From Rhizobium metallidurans (GTDB taxonomy: Bacteria > Pseudomonadota > Alphaproteobacteria > Rhizobiales > Rhizobiaceae), in contig NZ_JACIDW010000003.1 of NCBI RefSeq assembly GCF_014196505.1, positions 62,001 through 126,000 of the forward strand: 64,000 nucleotides of DNA, given 5' to 3'. This document shows positions 27,045 through 36,810 of this stretch, piece after piece. A program made the translations under genes and the position numbers. Numbering within the stretch: the stretch's first letter is position 1; every line of letters begins with the position of its first letter. Under the pieces are notes generated by a model. The model saw only the letters and a list, made by a program, of their open reading frames with translations, was not told the DNA's origin and ran no database searches.

Positions 27045-29120
27045 CTAGGATGCGGTGCGGCCGCCGATCAGGTCGCGCTCGATGCTGGCGGGTTGGCCAA
27101 GCCGTGCCTTGTAGACCTGGTAGTTTTCCATCACCCGCTGCACATAGTTGCGCGTCTCGGGGAAGGGGATGCGCTCGATCCAGTCGACGACGGCATCGAT
27201 CGACTTGCCGCGCGGATCGCCATAGCGCTCGATCCATTCGGGAACACGCCGCGGTCCGGCATTGTAGGCGATGAAGGTCATGATGTAGGAGCCGCCGAAC
27301 GCGTCGATCTGCTCGCCGAGATAATGCGCGCCGAGCGTTGCATTGTATCCGGCGTCCGTGGTGAGCTTGTCCTGGGAGTAGGCGATGTTGAAGCGCTTCG
27401 CGACGGCTTTGGCGGTTCCCGGCAGGATCTGCAGCAGGCCGCGCGCGTCGGCCGCCGAAATCGCGGCCGGGTTGAAGGCGCTTTCCTGCCGGGCGATCGC
27501 ATAGGCGAGCGCCTTGCCGGAGCCCGAGATGTTGGCGGTGCCCGGAATGACGCCGATCGGAAAGGCAAGCGCCGCGACGTCGATGCCGCGCGCATAGGCG
27601 CTCTTGCCGATCTGCAGCGAGAGCTGATGGTTGCCGGTGCGCTCGGCCTGCGCGGCGAGGATCGCCAGTTCGCCCGGGCTCTGCATCTGTTCGCCAAGCG
27701 CAAGATAGAGCGCATTGGCGCGCCATCCGTGGCCGGCCGCATCGAGCCGCGCGATGGCTTGCACCGCCTCGCGCTGCTGGTATCGCTCGCGGTCGGCCGA
27801 ACTCGGCGAGGGGTAGCTGACATTGATGGCCTTGCGGCCCAGCTTCTCGCCGGCAAGCTGGCCGTAGAAGGTCGTCGAATAGTTCGCGGCCTTGGCGTAG
27901 AACTCGGCGGCCTTGCCGCCGCCACCCGCTTCGGCCGAGCGTCCCATCCAGTACCAGGCGCGTGAGACCGAAATCGGACCGCTGGACACGTCGAGAATCC
28001 TGCGGAAATGCGCTTGCGCCGTCGCTGGATCCTTCAAGCCGCGCAACGCGTACCAACCCGAATGGAATTCGGCCTCGACGATATCGGTCGGCGTCGCCGC
28101 CGCGTACTTCGAAACGATGCTGTAGGCGAGCTTGAACTGGCCCTGGTCCACCAGCCCGCGGCTGATGATCCGCTGCTCGTTCCACCATTCGCCGGCATTG
28201 ACGAGTTCGCCGCGCTCGCGCGGCATCTGCTGCAGAAGCTTGGCGGCCTCCACATACTTGTCCTGCTTGCGCAGATATTCGATACGCGCGAAGAGATAGC
28301 CGGGATCGCCGCTCCACTTGCCGTCGACGCCAGCCAGAAGCGCGCCCGCGTTCGGCGCCTTGTTGGTGACGGCTTCCCAGGCCTTGAAGAGCGACTGCGC
28401 CTGCCCGAGATCGCCGAACCGCTTCGCCTGGGCGGTACGGTTGCGGTACATCAGATATTCCATGCGCGCCTTGTGATCGGCAACGGTGAGAAGGCCGGCG
28501 AATTCGGCGAGGATCTTGTCCTCCATCGGCTTGTCCAGTGTCTCGCCGCGCCAGACCTTGCGCATGTATTTCGCGGCCTGCGCCTGCTTGCCGGTCGCCA
28601 CGAGCGCGCGCGACAAGATCATCGCGCCGGATGTCGTTTCCGGAGCCGTTTCGCCGAAGGCGGCGAGAACGGCGGAGGGAGACGGATTTTCATCGTAGAG
28701 CGCGCGCTCCGAATAGGGGCGCAGCTTGGCAAGCCCCGGCCAGCCGCTCAGCTCTCTGGCGGCGGTCGCGATCTCGACCGATGGCACGCCTTTCTGGCCG
28801 GAAACCACGATCGCCCAGGTCAGAATGTGGCGGTCGAGCGTACCCTGGCGCATGCTATCGCGGATCGAAATCGCCTGCATCGGGTTCCTGTTGGAGAGCG
28901 CGTCGAGCCCGGCCTTCAGGTCGCTGTTGACGGGCGCAACCGCCTGGGCGCGCGGAATGGAGCCCGTGATGATCGAGGCTGGCGAAGACGTTTGCGGCAG
29001 ATATCCCAACGGCTTCACGTTTGGAACGGGGACGTCTTCGCCGGGAAGCTGCGCGGCAAACGTGCTCCATGGGCCGGCCGTCAGGCCGAGCACGGATAGG
29101 ATCAGAACAGCTCTCTTCAT
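27045..29120 (-). CDS. Soluble lytic murein transglycosylase
   Basis: About 691 residues from the ATG at 29120, which gives the signal peptide MKRAVLILSVLGLTAGPWST; a start at 29150 would add ten residues ahead of it. A long helical superhelix (about 60-530, Slt70 U domain-like) precedes the SLT catalytic domain with AIARQESAFNPAAISAADARGLLQI, the Glu of ARQES being the catalytic acid, and later FIAYNAGPRRV. It cleaves peptidoglycan glycan strands to 1,6-anhydro products in the periplasm. A near-CtrA box lies upstream, so cell-cycle control is possible. Confidence 0.92.
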   Translation of the reverse strand: MKRAVLILSVLGLTAGPWSTFAAQLPGEDVPVPNVKPLGYLPQTSSPASIITGSIPRAQAVAPVNSDLKAGLDALSNRNPMQAISIRDSMRQGTLDRHILTWAIVVSGQKGVPSVEIATAARELSGWPGLAKLRPYSERALYDENPSPSAVLAAFGETAPETTSGAMILSRALVATGKQAQAAKYMRKVWRGETLDKPMEDKILAEFAGLLTVADHKARMEYLMYRNRTAQAKRFGDLGQAQSLFKAWEAVTNKAPNAGALLAGVDGKWSGDPGYLFARIEYLRKQDKYVEAAKLLQQMPRERGELVNAGEWWNEQRIISRGLVDQGQFKLAYSIVSKYAAATPTDIVEAEFHSGWYALRGLKDPATAQAHFRRILDVSSGPISVSRAWYWMGRSAEAGGGGKAAEFYAKAANYSTTFYGQLAGEKLGRKAINVSYPSPSSADRERYQQREAVQAIARLDAAGHGWRANALYLALGEQMQSPGELAILAAQAERTGNHQLSLQIGKSAYARGIDVAALAFPIGVIPGTANISGSGKALAYAIARQESAFNPAAISAADARGLLQILPGTAKAVAKRFNIAYSQDKLTTDAGYNATLGAHYLGEQIDAFGGSYIMTFIAYNAGPRRVPEWIERYGDPRGKSIDAVVDWIERIPFPETRNYVQRVMENYQVYKARLGQPASIERDLIGGRTAS

Positions 29121-29169
29121 CAGGGACACTCGCAATGGAAACGCGTCCATCCATTTGCTGGGACGTGGG

Positions 29170-29184
29170 TTAACGAAACCTTAC
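29170..29184. promoter_or_regulatory. Near-consensus CtrA box upstream of the lytic transglycosylase
   Basis: TTAA-CGAAACC-TTAC at 29170-29184 has one mismatch to TTAA-N7-TTAA; the minus strand reads GTAA-N7-TTAACC. It sits 50 bases upstream of the start. Confidence 0.3.
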
Positions 29185-29245
29185 CGAAGCCGTTCAAATT
29201 CATTCACATTTGCGATTGGAATTTGTTGCAACAAAGCTCTGCGCG

Positions 29246-29274
29246 CTTGTCGGACCCATTTTGCCGAACTATGG
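29246..29274 (+). promoter_or_regulatory. Candidate sigma-70 promoter of dapA
   Basis: CTTGTC (29246-29251), 17 bases, CTATGG (29269-29274). The leader to the ATG at 29336 would be about 55 bases. Confidence 0.4.
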
Positions 29275-29335
29275 TGCCCTCCTCATATTAAAGGAATGCG
29301 GCCGAAGCATGGATTGCGGCCGTAAGGAGTTCTGA

Positions 29336-30220
29336 ATGTTCCAGGGGTCTATTCCCGCACTCGTCACGCCTTTCACCGATTCCGGCCTTGTCGATGAAGC
29401 GGCCTTCGCCGCCCATGCCGACTGGCAGATCAAGGAAGGCAGCAGCGGTCTCGTTCCCGTCGGAACGACCGGCGAATCCCCGACCCTGTCGCATGCCGAG
29501 CACAAACGCGTCGTCGAGCTCTGTATCGAGGCTGCCGCCAAGCGGGTTCCCGTCATGGCTGGCGCCGGCTCCAACAACACCCGCGAAGCCGTCGAGCTTG
29601 CCCAGCATGCCGAAAAGGCCGGCGCCGATGCCGTTCTGGTCGTCACACCCTACTATAACAAGCCGACGCAGAAGGGTCTCTATGCCCATTTCGCGGCGGT
29701 CGCCGAAGCCATCAAGCTGCCGATCTACATCTATAATATTCCGGGCCGCTCCGTCATCGACATGACGCCGGAAACCATGGGCGCGCTTGCCAAGGCCTAT
29801 GGCAATATCGTCGGCGTCAAGGATGCCACCGGCAAGATCGAGCGCGTGTCCGAGCAGCGCATCACCTGCGGCAAGGATTTCCGCCAGCTCTCCGGCGAAG
29901 ACGCGACCGCGCTCGGCTTCAACGCCCACGGCGGCGTCGGTTGCATTTCTGTCACGGCCAATGTCGCCCCGCGCCTTTGTGCGGAGTTTCAGGCCGCGAC
30001 GCTGGCTGGCGATTTCGCCAAGGCGCTTGAATATCAGGACCGCCTCATGCCGTTGCACAAGGCGATCTTCCTGGAGCCGGGCCTCTGCGGCGCCAAATAC
30101 GGCCTGTCGAAGATCCGTGGCATGAACCGCACGGTCCGCTCGCCGCTCGTCTCCTCGCTGGAGGCAGGCACGGAAGCCGCGCTCGACGCCGCGCTGCGCC
30201 ACGCCGGCCTTCTGAACTGA
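29336..30220 (+). CDS. dapA: 4-hydroxy-tetrahydrodipicolinate synthase
   Basis: 294 residues. This TIM-barrel aldolase condenses pyruvate with aspartate semialdehyde, the first step committed to lysine and diaminopimelate. The Schiff-base Lys162 is in VGVKDATG, the catalytic Tyr133 in YIYNIPGR and the Thr pair in GTTGESPT (44-45), all as in E. coli DapA. AAGGAG precedes the ATG. smpB follows 111 bases downstream on the same strand, the usual rhizobial order. Confidence 0.95.
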   Translation: MFQGSIPALVTPFTDSGLVDEAAFAAHADWQIKEGSSGLVPVGTTGESPTLSHAEHKRVVELCIEAAAKRVPVMAGAGSNNTREAVELAQHAEKAGADAVLVVTPYYNKPTQKGLYAHFAAVAEAIKLPIYIYNIPGRSVIDMTPETMGALAKAYGNIVGVKDATGKIERVSEQRITCGKDFRQLSGEDATALGFNAHGGVGCISVTANVAPRLCAEFQAATLAGDFAKALEYQDRLMPLHKAIFLEPGLCGAKYGLSKIRGMNRTVRSPLVSSLEAGTEAALDAALRHAGLLN

Positions 30221-30331
30221 TAGCCTGCTGAACTGACGAAACGCGCGGCCTTCACAAAGATGGGCCGCGCCTCTACATAAAGCCGTAAGTGCGGGCGCGG
30301 ATATCGCGCCCCCGAGAAATTGGAATTTGTC

Positions 30332-30811
30332 ATGGCCCCCAAAGGCAGCCAGCGCGTCGTCAAGAAGATCGTCGCCGAAAACCGCAAGGCGCGCTACAAC
30401 TACGAGATCGTCGATACCTATGAGGCGGGCTTGGTGCTGATGGGCACCGAGGTCAAGTCGTTGCGCGAAGGCAAGGCCAATATCGCCGAATCCTACGCAT
30501 CGGACGAGGGCGGCGAGATCTGGCTGATCAATTCCTATCTTCCGGAATATCTGCAGGCCAACCGCTTCAACCACGAGCCTCGCCGCCGCCGCAAGCTCTT
30601 GCTGTCCGGCCGCGAGATCAACCGTCTGCGTGCCGGCATCAACCGCGAAGGCATGACGCTCATCCCGTTGAAGATCTATTTCAACGATCGCGGTCGCGCG
30701 AAGATGGAACTGGCGCTCGCCAAGGGCAAGAAGCTGCACGACAAGCGCGAGTCTGAAAAAGAGCGCGATTGGAACCGGCAGAAGAGCCGGCTTCTCAAGG
30801 ATAACGGCTGA
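30332..30811 (+). CDS. smpB: SsrA-binding protein SmpB
   Basis: 159 residues, the usual length. It binds tmRNA and carries it to stalled ribosomes for trans-translation. Typical segments are [22 protein letters not shown], the GYAxxExGE-like [31 protein letters not shown] and the basic C-terminal tail [20 protein letters not shown] that lies in the mRNA channel. The ATG at 30332 is chosen over an in-frame TTG at 30320, which would add only MEFV. Confidence 0.96.
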   Translation: MAPKGSQRVVKKIVAENRKARYNYEIVDTYEAGLVLMGTEVKSLREGKANIAESYASDEGGEIWLINSYLPEYLQANRFNHEPRRRRKLLLSGREINRLRAGINREGMTLIPLKIYFNDRGRAKMELALAKGKKLHDKRESEKERDWNRQKSRLLKDNG

Positions 30812-30825
30812 TTGGAGCCTGAATC

Positions 30826-30856
30826 AAAACCGCGGCAACTGCCGCGGTTTTCTTTT
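30826..30856 (+). terminator. Terminator of smpB
   Basis: AAAACCGCGGC (30826-30836), loop AACT, GCCGCGGTTTT (30841-30851), then CTTTT; a perfect 11-base stem, the strongest in the window. Confidence 0.92.
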
Positions 30857-30887
30857 CGAGCGTTGTAACTCCTAGCTTTCGAAAACT

Positions 30888-31469
30888 CTAGCTCTCGAAG
30901 TCGCTGGATGCCGCGGGCTCCACCGGGCGGGCAGGGCGCTCCGAGGGGTCGCGGCCGATTTCGCTCTTCAGGGACAAGAGGTCGATGAAGTGATCGGCCT
31001 GGCGGCGCAGATCGTCGGCGATCATCGGCGGCTGTGTCGCCATGGTCGAGATGATCGAGACCTTCCGGCCCCTGCGCTGCAGCGCCTCGACCAGCGTAGT
31101 GAAGTCGCCGTCGCCGGAGAAGATCACCAGGTGATCGACCGTTTCCGACTGCTCCATGGCATCGATCGCGAGTTCGATATCCATGTTGCCCTTGATCTTG
31201 CGGCGGCCCATGGAGTCGGTGAACTCCTTGGCCGGCTTGGTCACCACCTTGTAGCCGTTGTAATCGAGCCAGTCGATCAGCGGGCGGATCGAGGAATATT
31301 CCTGATCCTCGATCAGCGCGGTGTAATAGTAGGCGCGCAGCAGATAGCCGCGCTTTTGGAAGGCTTTCAGGAGTTTTCTGTAGTCGATGTCAAAGCCCAG
31401 GCTCTTGGACGCCGCATAGAGATTGGCGCCATCGATGAAGAGTGCAATTTTTTCTCGCGGGTCGAACAT
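30888..31469 (-). CDS. NYN-domain (LabA/DUF88-type) putative nuclease
   Basis: 193 residues from the ATG at 31469; a GTG at 31484 would add five. The PIN-like NYN fold has its acidic residues in LFIDGANLYAA, KGNMDIELAIDAM and VIFSGDGDFTTLVEALQ, the set that binds metal in NYN ribonucleases. A short tail rich in Pro, Ala and Ser follows. Family members are thought to process RNA; no substrate is known here. The gene converges on smpB, and both use the hairpin between them. Confidence 0.82.
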   Translation of the reverse strand: MFDPREKIALFIDGANLYAASKSLGFDIDYRKLLKAFQKRGYLLRAYYYTALIEDQEYSSIRPLIDWLDYNGYKVVTKPAKEFTDSMGRRKIKGNMDIELAIDAMEQSETVDHLVIFSGDGDFTTLVEALQRRGRKVSIISTMATQPPMIADDLRRQADHFIDLLSLKSEIGRDPSERPARPVEPAASSDFES

Positions 31470-31681
31470 CGCGTACCAATCCACTTTGAGTAATCTAAAA
31501 TTCGGCTGCGGATACCCCAGAAAAACAATGGGTTACCCGAAAAATCAGAACAATTCTTACTTTATGAACTATTCATATAAGTCAGATTTAGGGCAGGATT
31601 CGACATATTCCAAGCAACTTTTAGTGGAAACCTCTAAAATTAGAAAGTTCCCACAGGCTCGAACGGGCCCTTCACTAAAAA

Positions 31682-31710
31682 CTTGAATTCGCCTGCTTTT
31701 AATTGTATCG
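31682..31710 (+). promoter_or_regulatory. Candidate sigma-70 promoter of rpoZ
   Basis: CTTGAA (31682-31687), 17 bases, GTATCG (31705-31710), about 40 bases before the rpoZ ATG, within an A+T-rich 280-base gap that holds no other feature I can name. Confidence 0.4.
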
Positions 31711-31749
31711 CCGTGCTAATCCCGAGATCCCGACCGTAAAGGACAGGCA

Positions 31750-32148
31750 ATGGCCCGTGTCACAGTAGAAGATTGCATTGACAAAGTTGAGAACCGCTTC
31801 GAGCTGGTTCTGCTTGCCAGCCACCGTGCCCGGCTGATTTCCCAGGGCGCATCGATCACCATCGATCGCGACAACGACAAGAACCCGGTCGTCGCCCTTC
31901 GCGAGATCGCCGACGAGATGCTGTCTCCCGACGACCTGAAGGAAGATCTGATCCATTCGCTGCAGAAGCATGTCGAAGTCGACGAGCCCGAGCCCGATCC
32001 GGCAAGCCTCATCGCCACCGCGGCTGCCGCCGATGGCGAAGAGCAGGACGATGCTCCGGAGACGATCACCTTCGACCAGATGTCGGAAGAAGAGCTTCTG
32101 GCCGGTATCGAAGGCCTCGTGCCGCCGGAAAAGAGCGACGATTACTAA
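31750..32148 (+). CDS. rpoZ: RNA polymerase omega subunit
   Basis: 132 residues. The first 70 carry the conserved omega core: [31 protein letters not shown] and [13 protein letters not shown]. The acidic C-terminal extension (residues 70-132) is typical of alphaproteobacterial omega. It assists assembly of the beta-prime subunit and forms one ppGpp site in proteobacteria. It stands 100 bases upstream of rsh, separated by a terminator, the same rpoZ-spoT neighbourhood as in enterobacteria. Confidence 0.95.
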   Translation: MARVTVEDCIDKVENRFELVLLASHRARLISQGASITIDRDNDKNPVVALREIADEMLSPDDLKEDLIHSLQKHVEVDEPEPDPASLIATAAAADGEEQDDAPETITFDQMSEEELLAGIEGLVPPEKSDDY

Positions 32149-32197
32149 TCGTCAATCTTGCGCCATTATTGCTTCGGCATATGATTGAGTATCACGT

Positions 32198-32229
32198 GCG
32201 CCAATCTGTGATTGGCGCGCTTTTCTTTT
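32198..32229 (+). terminator. Terminator between rpoZ and rsh
   Basis: GCGCCAATC (32198-32206), loop TGT, GATTGGCGC (32210-32218), followed by GC and TTTTCTTTT; 9-base perfect stem. Confidence 0.85.
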
Positions 32230-32248
32230 GTAATGGAGTGGTTTCGGC

Positions 32249-34495
32249 ATGATGCGGCAGTACGAGCTCGTGGAGCGGGTTCAGAAATACAAGCCCGACG
32301 CCAACGAAGCCCTGCTCAACAAAGCCTATGTCTACGCCATGCAGAAGCATGGGCAACAGAAGCGGGCAAGCGGCGACCCTTATATCTCGCACCCGCTCGA
32401 AGTCGCCGCCATCCTGACCGACATGCATCTCGACGAGTCGACCATCGCGGTCGCCCTGCTCCACGACACGATCGAGGACACCACCGCGACCCGCGCCGAG
32501 ATCGATGAGCTCTTCGGCGAGGATATCGGCCGCCTGGTCGAAGGCCTGACCAAGATCAAGAAGCTCGATCTCGTCACCAAGAAGGCCAAGCAGGCCGAGA
32601 ACCTGCGCAAGCTGCTGCTCGCCATCTCCGACGACGTGCGCGTGCTCCTGGTCAAGCTGGCCGACCGCCTGCACAACATGCGCACCCTCGACCACATGTC
32701 GCCGGAAAAGCGCGCCCGCATTTCCGAGGAGACGATGGATATCTACGCGCCGCTCGCCGGCCGCATGGGTATGCAGGATATGCGTGAGGAGCTGGAGGAC
32801 CTGTCCTTCCGCCACATCAACCCCGAGGCCTACGACACCGTCACCAAGCGGCTCGAGGAGCTGTCGCGACGCAATGAAGGCCTGGTCAAGAAGATCGAGA
32901 CCGAGCTGCGCGACCTGCTCGTCGCCAACGGCCTGACCAATGCCTACGTCAAGGGTCGCCAGAAGAAGCCTTATTCCGTCTTTCGCAAGATGCAGTCGAA
33001 GTCGCTCTCCTTCGAGCAGCTGTCGGATGTCTATGGCTTCCGCATCATCGTCGACGACATTCCCTCCTGTTATCGCGGCCTCGGCATCGTCCACACCCGC
33101 TGGCGCGTCGTCCCCGGCCGCTTCAAGGACTATATCTCGACGCCGAAGCAGAACGATTATCGTTCGCTGCACACCACCATCGTCGGCCCGTCGAGCCAGC
33201 GCATCGAGCTGCAGATCCGCACCAAGCGCATGCACGAGATCGCCGAGTTCGGTATCGCCGCCCACACGCTCTACAAGGACGGCGCGATGAATGGCGATGG
33301 CGACATCCTCTCGCGCGAATCCAACGCCTATTCCTGGCTTCGCCACACCATCGAGGCGCTGGCCGAGGGCGACAGCCCGGAAGAGTTTCTGGAGCACACC
33401 AAGCTTGAACTGTTCCAGGACCAGGTCTTCTGCTTCACGCCAAAGGGCAAGCTGATCGCCCTGCCGCGCGGCGCGACCCCGATCGACTTCGCCTACGCTG
33501 TTCACACCAACATCGGCGACACCACGGTTGGCGCCAAGATCAACGGCCGCATCATGCCGCTCGTCACCCGCCTTGCGAATGGCGACGAGGTCGAGATCAT
33601 CCGCTCCGGCGTGCAGGTGCCGCCGGCGGCCTGGGAAGAGATCGTCGTGACGGGTAAGGCGCGCGCCGCCATCCGCCGCGCCACCCGCATGGCCATCCGC
33701 AAGCAATATGCCGGCCTCGGCCACCGCATTCTCGAGCGCACCTTCGACCGCGCCGGCAAGGTCTTCTCCCGCGAAGCGATGAAGCCCGCGCTGCACCGTC
33801 TCGGCCAGAAGGATGTCGAGGACGCGATTGCCTCCGTCGGCCGTGGCGAGATGTCGTCGCTCGACGTGCTGCGCGCCGTCTACCCCGATCACCAGGAAGA
33901 ACGCATCACCTCGAAGCCCTCGGGCGACGATGGATGGTTCAACGTCCGCAGCGCCACCGGCATGATCTTCAAGATCCCGGACAAGAGGAAGGCCGGCGAG
34001 CACGCCGCGAGCGGCCTTGACGCGCTCGGCGACGCCGAGTCCGTGCCGATCCGTGGCATATCGAGCAATATCGACGTGCAGTTCGCGCCGACTGGTGCGG
34101 TCCCCGGCGATCGCATCGTCGGTATCACCAACACGACCGAGAACGCCAAGGGCATCACGATCTACCCGATCCAGTCGCCCGTGCTGCAGCGCTTCGACGA
34201 ACAGCCCGATCGCTGGATCGATGTGCGCTGGGATCTGGACGAGGCCAACAAGTCGCGCTTCATGGCCCGCATCCTCGTCAACGCGTTGAACGAGCCCGGC
34301 ACGCTCGCCAAGCTTGCCCGCACCGTCGCCGATGTCGACGTCAACATCCGCGTCTTGAACACGGTTCGCGTTGCCACCGACTTCACCGAGATGGCGCTGG
34401 ACGTCGAGGTTTGGGATCTTCGTCAGCTGAATCAATTGCTTGCGCAGTTAACGGAGCTCGATTGCATTGCGACCGTTCGCAGACTTTACGAGTAA
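32249..34495 (+). CDS. rsh: Bifunctional (p)ppGpp synthetase/hydrolase
   Basis: 748 residues, the single long RSH enzyme of rhizobia. In order: hydrolase HD domain (about 25-180, with HPLEVA and LLHDTIEDT), synthetase domain (about 235-350, with GRQKKPYSVFRKMQ and NDYRSLHTT), TGS (about 385-445), a helical and zinc-finger-like region, and ACT at the C-terminus (about 670-745). Both catalytic sites look intact, so it should make and destroy the alarmone. The stringent response of rhizobia affects symbiosis and stationary survival. It follows rpoZ. Confidence 0.95.
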   Translation: MMRQYELVERVQKYKPDANEALLNKAYVYAMQKHGQQKRASGDPYISHPLEVAAILTDMHLDESTIAVALLHDTIEDTTATRAEIDELFGEDIGRLVEGLTKIKKLDLVTKKAKQAENLRKLLLAISDDVRVLLVKLADRLHNMRTLDHMSPEKRARISEETMDIYAPLAGRMGMQDMREELEDLSFRHINPEAYDTVTKRLEELSRRNEGLVKKIETELRDLLVANGLTNAYVKGRQKKPYSVFRKMQSKSLSFEQLSDVYGFRIIVDDIPSCYRGLGIVHTRWRVVPGRFKDYISTPKQNDYRSLHTTIVGPSSQRIELQIRTKRMHEIAEFGIAAHTLYKDGAMNGDGDILSRESNAYSWLRHTIEALAEGDSPEEFLEHTKLELFQDQVFCFTPKGKLIALPRGATPIDFAYAVHTNIGDTTVGAKINGRIMPLVTRLANGDEVEIIRSGVQVPPAAWEEIVVTGKARAAIRRATRMAIRKQYAGLGHRILERTFDRAGKVFSREAMKPALHRLGQKDVEDAIASVGRGEMSSLDVLRAVYPDHQEERITSKPSGDDGWFNVRSATGMIFKIPDKRKAGEHAASGLDALGDAESVPIRGISSNIDVQFAPTGAVPGDRIVGITNTTENAKGITIYPIQSPVLQRFDEQPDRWIDVRWDLDEANKSRFMARILVNALNEPGTLAKLARTVADVDVNIRVLNTVRVATDFTEMALDVEVWDLRQLNQLLAQLTELDCIATVRRLYE

Positions 34496-34675
34496 AACGG
34501 GCGCACTTGCACTCTGGTTGCACATTATGTGATCGTTTTGTGGTCAGATTGTCGCAGATAAAGGGCAAGGTATGCATTTTACGCATGGCTGACTGAGAGT
34601 TAGAGCGTTGGTAAAAGCGCTCCGCGCCGCCTATCTTCTGGTCATCGACAAGTGACTGAAAGAAGAGGCATCAAA

Positions 34676-34825
34676 ATGTTTACACCGATCAAGAAGTTCG
34701 CTCGTGCCCTGCGCGCTCCGAGTGCTGAAGAACGCGAAACCGCGTACCTGAATGGTTCGTTCGACCGCATCGATCTGGAATACCGTCAGCGTCAGGTTGA
34801 CCGTGGTCTGTTCCGTACCCGTTAA
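34676..34825 (+). CDS. DUF3563 microprotein (49 aa)
   Basis: A 49-codon frame with AGAAGAGG about nine bases before the ATG. The sequence begins MFTPIKKFARALRAPSAEER, then LNGSFDRIDLEYRQRQVDRG, a match to the short DUF3563 family of alpha- and betaproteobacteria. It is amphipathic, basic and cytosolic, with unknown role. Codons (GCT, CGT, GTT) resemble those of highly expressed genes such as ropA. It lies 180 bases after rsh with its own gap and may be separately transcribed. Confidence 0.75.
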   Translation: MFTPIKKFARALRAPSAEERETAYLNGSFDRIDLEYRQRQVDRGLFRTR

Positions 34826-34961
34826 TCGGCTATCGGATTTGCAAGTGGGAAGGGGCGTTTGAGTTACGCCCCGGTGGATACTCGGCCGGCGCACATCAAA
34901 TAGCGGTCGAGGTGGTCTGGCACTCTTGTCAGGCCTGTGCGGCATGCACTACATACGCGCC

Positions 34962-35552
34962 ATGTTATTTCGTCGTCGGAAACCCGCTGGATTTCGTGAG
35001 AAGCTGCGTGAGCTGCTTTGGCCACGAAAGGGATTCCTGAGACCGCCGCGCTATCTGGTTATGCGCGTGCTGCGCCTGAGGGCGTCGCCATATGCGGTGG
35101 CTATTGGCGTTGCGGCGGGAGCATTCGTCTCCTGGACACCGTTCGTCGGCGTCCATTTCGTCATGGCTTTCATTCTCACCTATTTTTTCTCCGGCAACAT
35201 GGTGGCCGCGGCTCTCGGCTGCGCGGCCTTTGGCAACCCGCTGACTTACCCGTTCATCTGGGGAACGACCTGGGAAATCGGGCGGCTGCTTTTGAGCGGC
35301 GACAATACGATGCAGGGCAACACGGTCGATCTTCCCGCGCTCCTGCACGAGCTCCACTTCAGCGAGCTGTGGCGTCCGGTGCTGGAGCCGATGCTGATCG
35401 GGTCGCTGCCGCCGGCAATCGTCACCGCCTTGGCGATGTATTTCGCGACATTCTACACTGTCCGGGGCTTCCAGGGACGCCGCCGTGCCCGCCTGATCGA
35501 GCGCGCGCGCCTGCGCGTCGCCGATCCCGTTTCGCTTGAGGAGACAGTATGA
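34962..35552 (+). CDS. DUF2062 membrane protein
   Basis: 196 residues from the ATG at 34962 ([10 protein letters not shown]), the most likely start; an upstream frame from 34926 has no site. Segment [20 protein letters not shown] and [18 protein letters not shown] mark DUF2062, with three or four membrane helices. Family members are often fused to or neighbours of glycosyltransferases; here the next gene is acpS, with a four-base ATGA overlap implying coupled translation. Function unknown. Confidence 0.82.
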   Translation: MLFRRRKPAGFREKLRELLWPRKGFLRPPRYLVMRVLRLRASPYAVAIGVAAGAFVSWTPFVGVHFVMAFILTYFFSGNMVAAALGCAAFGNPLTYPFIWGTTWEIGRLLLSGDNTMQGNTVDLPALLHELHFSELWRPVLEPMLIGSLPPAIVTALAMYFATFYTVRGFQGRRRARLIERARLRVADPVSLEETV

Positions 35553-35953
35553 TCATTGGCATCGGCAGCGATCTCATCGACATCAGGCGCGTCGAGAAAT
35601 CCCTCGAGCGCTTCGGTGAACGCTTCACCAACCGTTGCTTCACCGAGATTGAACAGCAGAAATCCGACCGCCGCGCCAACCGCGCCGCCTCCTACGCCAA
35701 GCGTTTCGCCGCCAAGGAAGCCTGTTCGAAGGCATTGGGTACCGGTATCGCCCAGGGTGTGTTCTGGAAGGATATGGGCGTCGTCAATCTCCCGAGCGGC
35801 AAGCCGACGATGAAGCTGACCGGCGGCGCCGGCGAGATTTTGCAGAAGATGTTGCCCGAGGGGCACCGCGCCGCCATCCATTTGACAATTACCGATGATT
35901 ATCCCTTGGCACAGGCCTTCGTGATCATCGAGGCACTGCCGCTGAGCAACTGA
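35549..35953 (+). CDS. acpS: Holo-[acyl-carrier-protein] synthase
   Basis: 134 residues, AcpS-type phosphopantetheinyl transferase that loads CoA-derived phosphopantetheine onto ACP for fatty acid synthesis. The Mg-binding Asp is in [14 protein letters not shown] and the second motif is [15 protein letters not shown]. Its ATG overlaps the stop of the DUF2062 gene (ATGA). lepB-rnc-era follow after 113 bases, the common rhizobial order. Confidence 0.95.
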   Translation: MIIGIGSDLIDIRRVEKSLERFGERFTNRCFTEIEQQKSDRRANRAASYAKRFAAKEACSKALGTGIAQGVFWKDMGVVNLPSGKPTMKLTGGAGEILQKMLPEGHRAAIHLTITDDYPLAQAFVIIEALPLSN

Positions 35954-36066
35954 TCGTTACATCTCGGGCTTTTAATGTTCGTGGCATTGCCGCAATCAGC
36001 CGAAGCCGCTACACAGAACAGATTAAAGACTTGCGCCGTTTTGGCGCTCTGAAGGAATAGAACTGC

Positions 36067-36810
36067 GTGTCCGAAAAAGTTCAAGCCAAGCCTAACGCCC
36101 TCTGGGAGAACATCAAGGTCATCGTCCAGGCATTGGTCTTGGCGATGGTGATCCGCACGGTCCTGTTCCAGCCCTTCACCATTCCCTCCGGCTCGATGAT
36201 GCCGACGCTTCTGGTTGGCGACTATATCTTCGTCAACAAGTTCGCTTACGGCTATTCCAAATACTCGTTGCCGTTCTCGCCGAACCTGTTCAGCGGCCGC
36301 ATCTTCGCAAGCGAGCCCAAGCGCGGCGACGTCGTCGTCTTCCGCTTCCCGCCGAACCCCGAAGTCGATTACATCAAGCGTCTCGTCGGCCTTCCCGGCG
36401 ACCGCATCCAGGTGACCGATGGCGTGCTTTTCGTGAACGGCAAGGCTGTTCCGAAGGTGCAGGACGGCACGTTCAACTCAGACTACGCACAGGATCCGGG
36501 CCAGGACGTTCCGGTGTTCCGCGAAACCCTGGATAATGGCGTGACCTACGACACGCTCGACCAGTCGCCGGTTTCGCGCGGCGACAACACGCGCGAGTTC
36601 ATCGTCCCCGAAGGCAGCTACTTCATGATGGGCGACAATCGCGACAACTCGCTCGACAGCCGCTTCGATGTCGGCTTCGTGCCGGCCGAGAATCTCGTCG
36701 GTCGCGCCAGCGTCATCTTCTTCTCGCTCGGTAACGACACCTCTTTCCGCGAAATCTGGAAGTGGCCTTCCAACATGCGTTGGGATCGGTTGTTCAAGGG
36801 CGTTGAATGA
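36067..36810 (+). CDS. lepB: Signal peptidase I
   Basis: 247 residues with a GTG start. One N-terminal membrane anchor (about 18-38) precedes the catalytic region in the periplasm. The nucleophile Ser43 is in FTIPSGSMMPTLL and the general-base Lys104 in DYIKRLVGLPGD; the late GDNRDNSLDSR box is also present. It removes Sec and Tat signal peptides. rnc begins within its stop codon (ATGA), so the two are translated together. Confidence 0.95.
   Translation: MSEKVQAKPNALWENIKVIVQALVLAMVIRTVLFQPFTIPSGSMMPTLLVGDYIFVNKFAYGYSKYSLPFSPNLFSGRIFASEPKRGDVVVFRFPPNPEVDYIKRLVGLPGDRIQVTDGVLFVNGKAVPKVQDGTFNSDYAQDPGQDVPVFRETLDNGVTYDTLDQSPVSRGDNTREFIVPEGSYFMMGDNRDNSLDSRFDVGFVPAENLVGRASVIFFSLGNDTSFREIWKWPSNMRWDRLFKGVE

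Noticed and set aside
31585..31655. Possible third EcfG promoter (GGAAC on the minus strand before the NYN gene)
   Set aside because: The -10 position at the required spacing reads TTTC rather than CGTT.
32192..34435. 747-codon frame antisense to rsh
   Set aside because: It mirrors the codon periodicity of rsh, has no recognisable motif, and rsh is certain.
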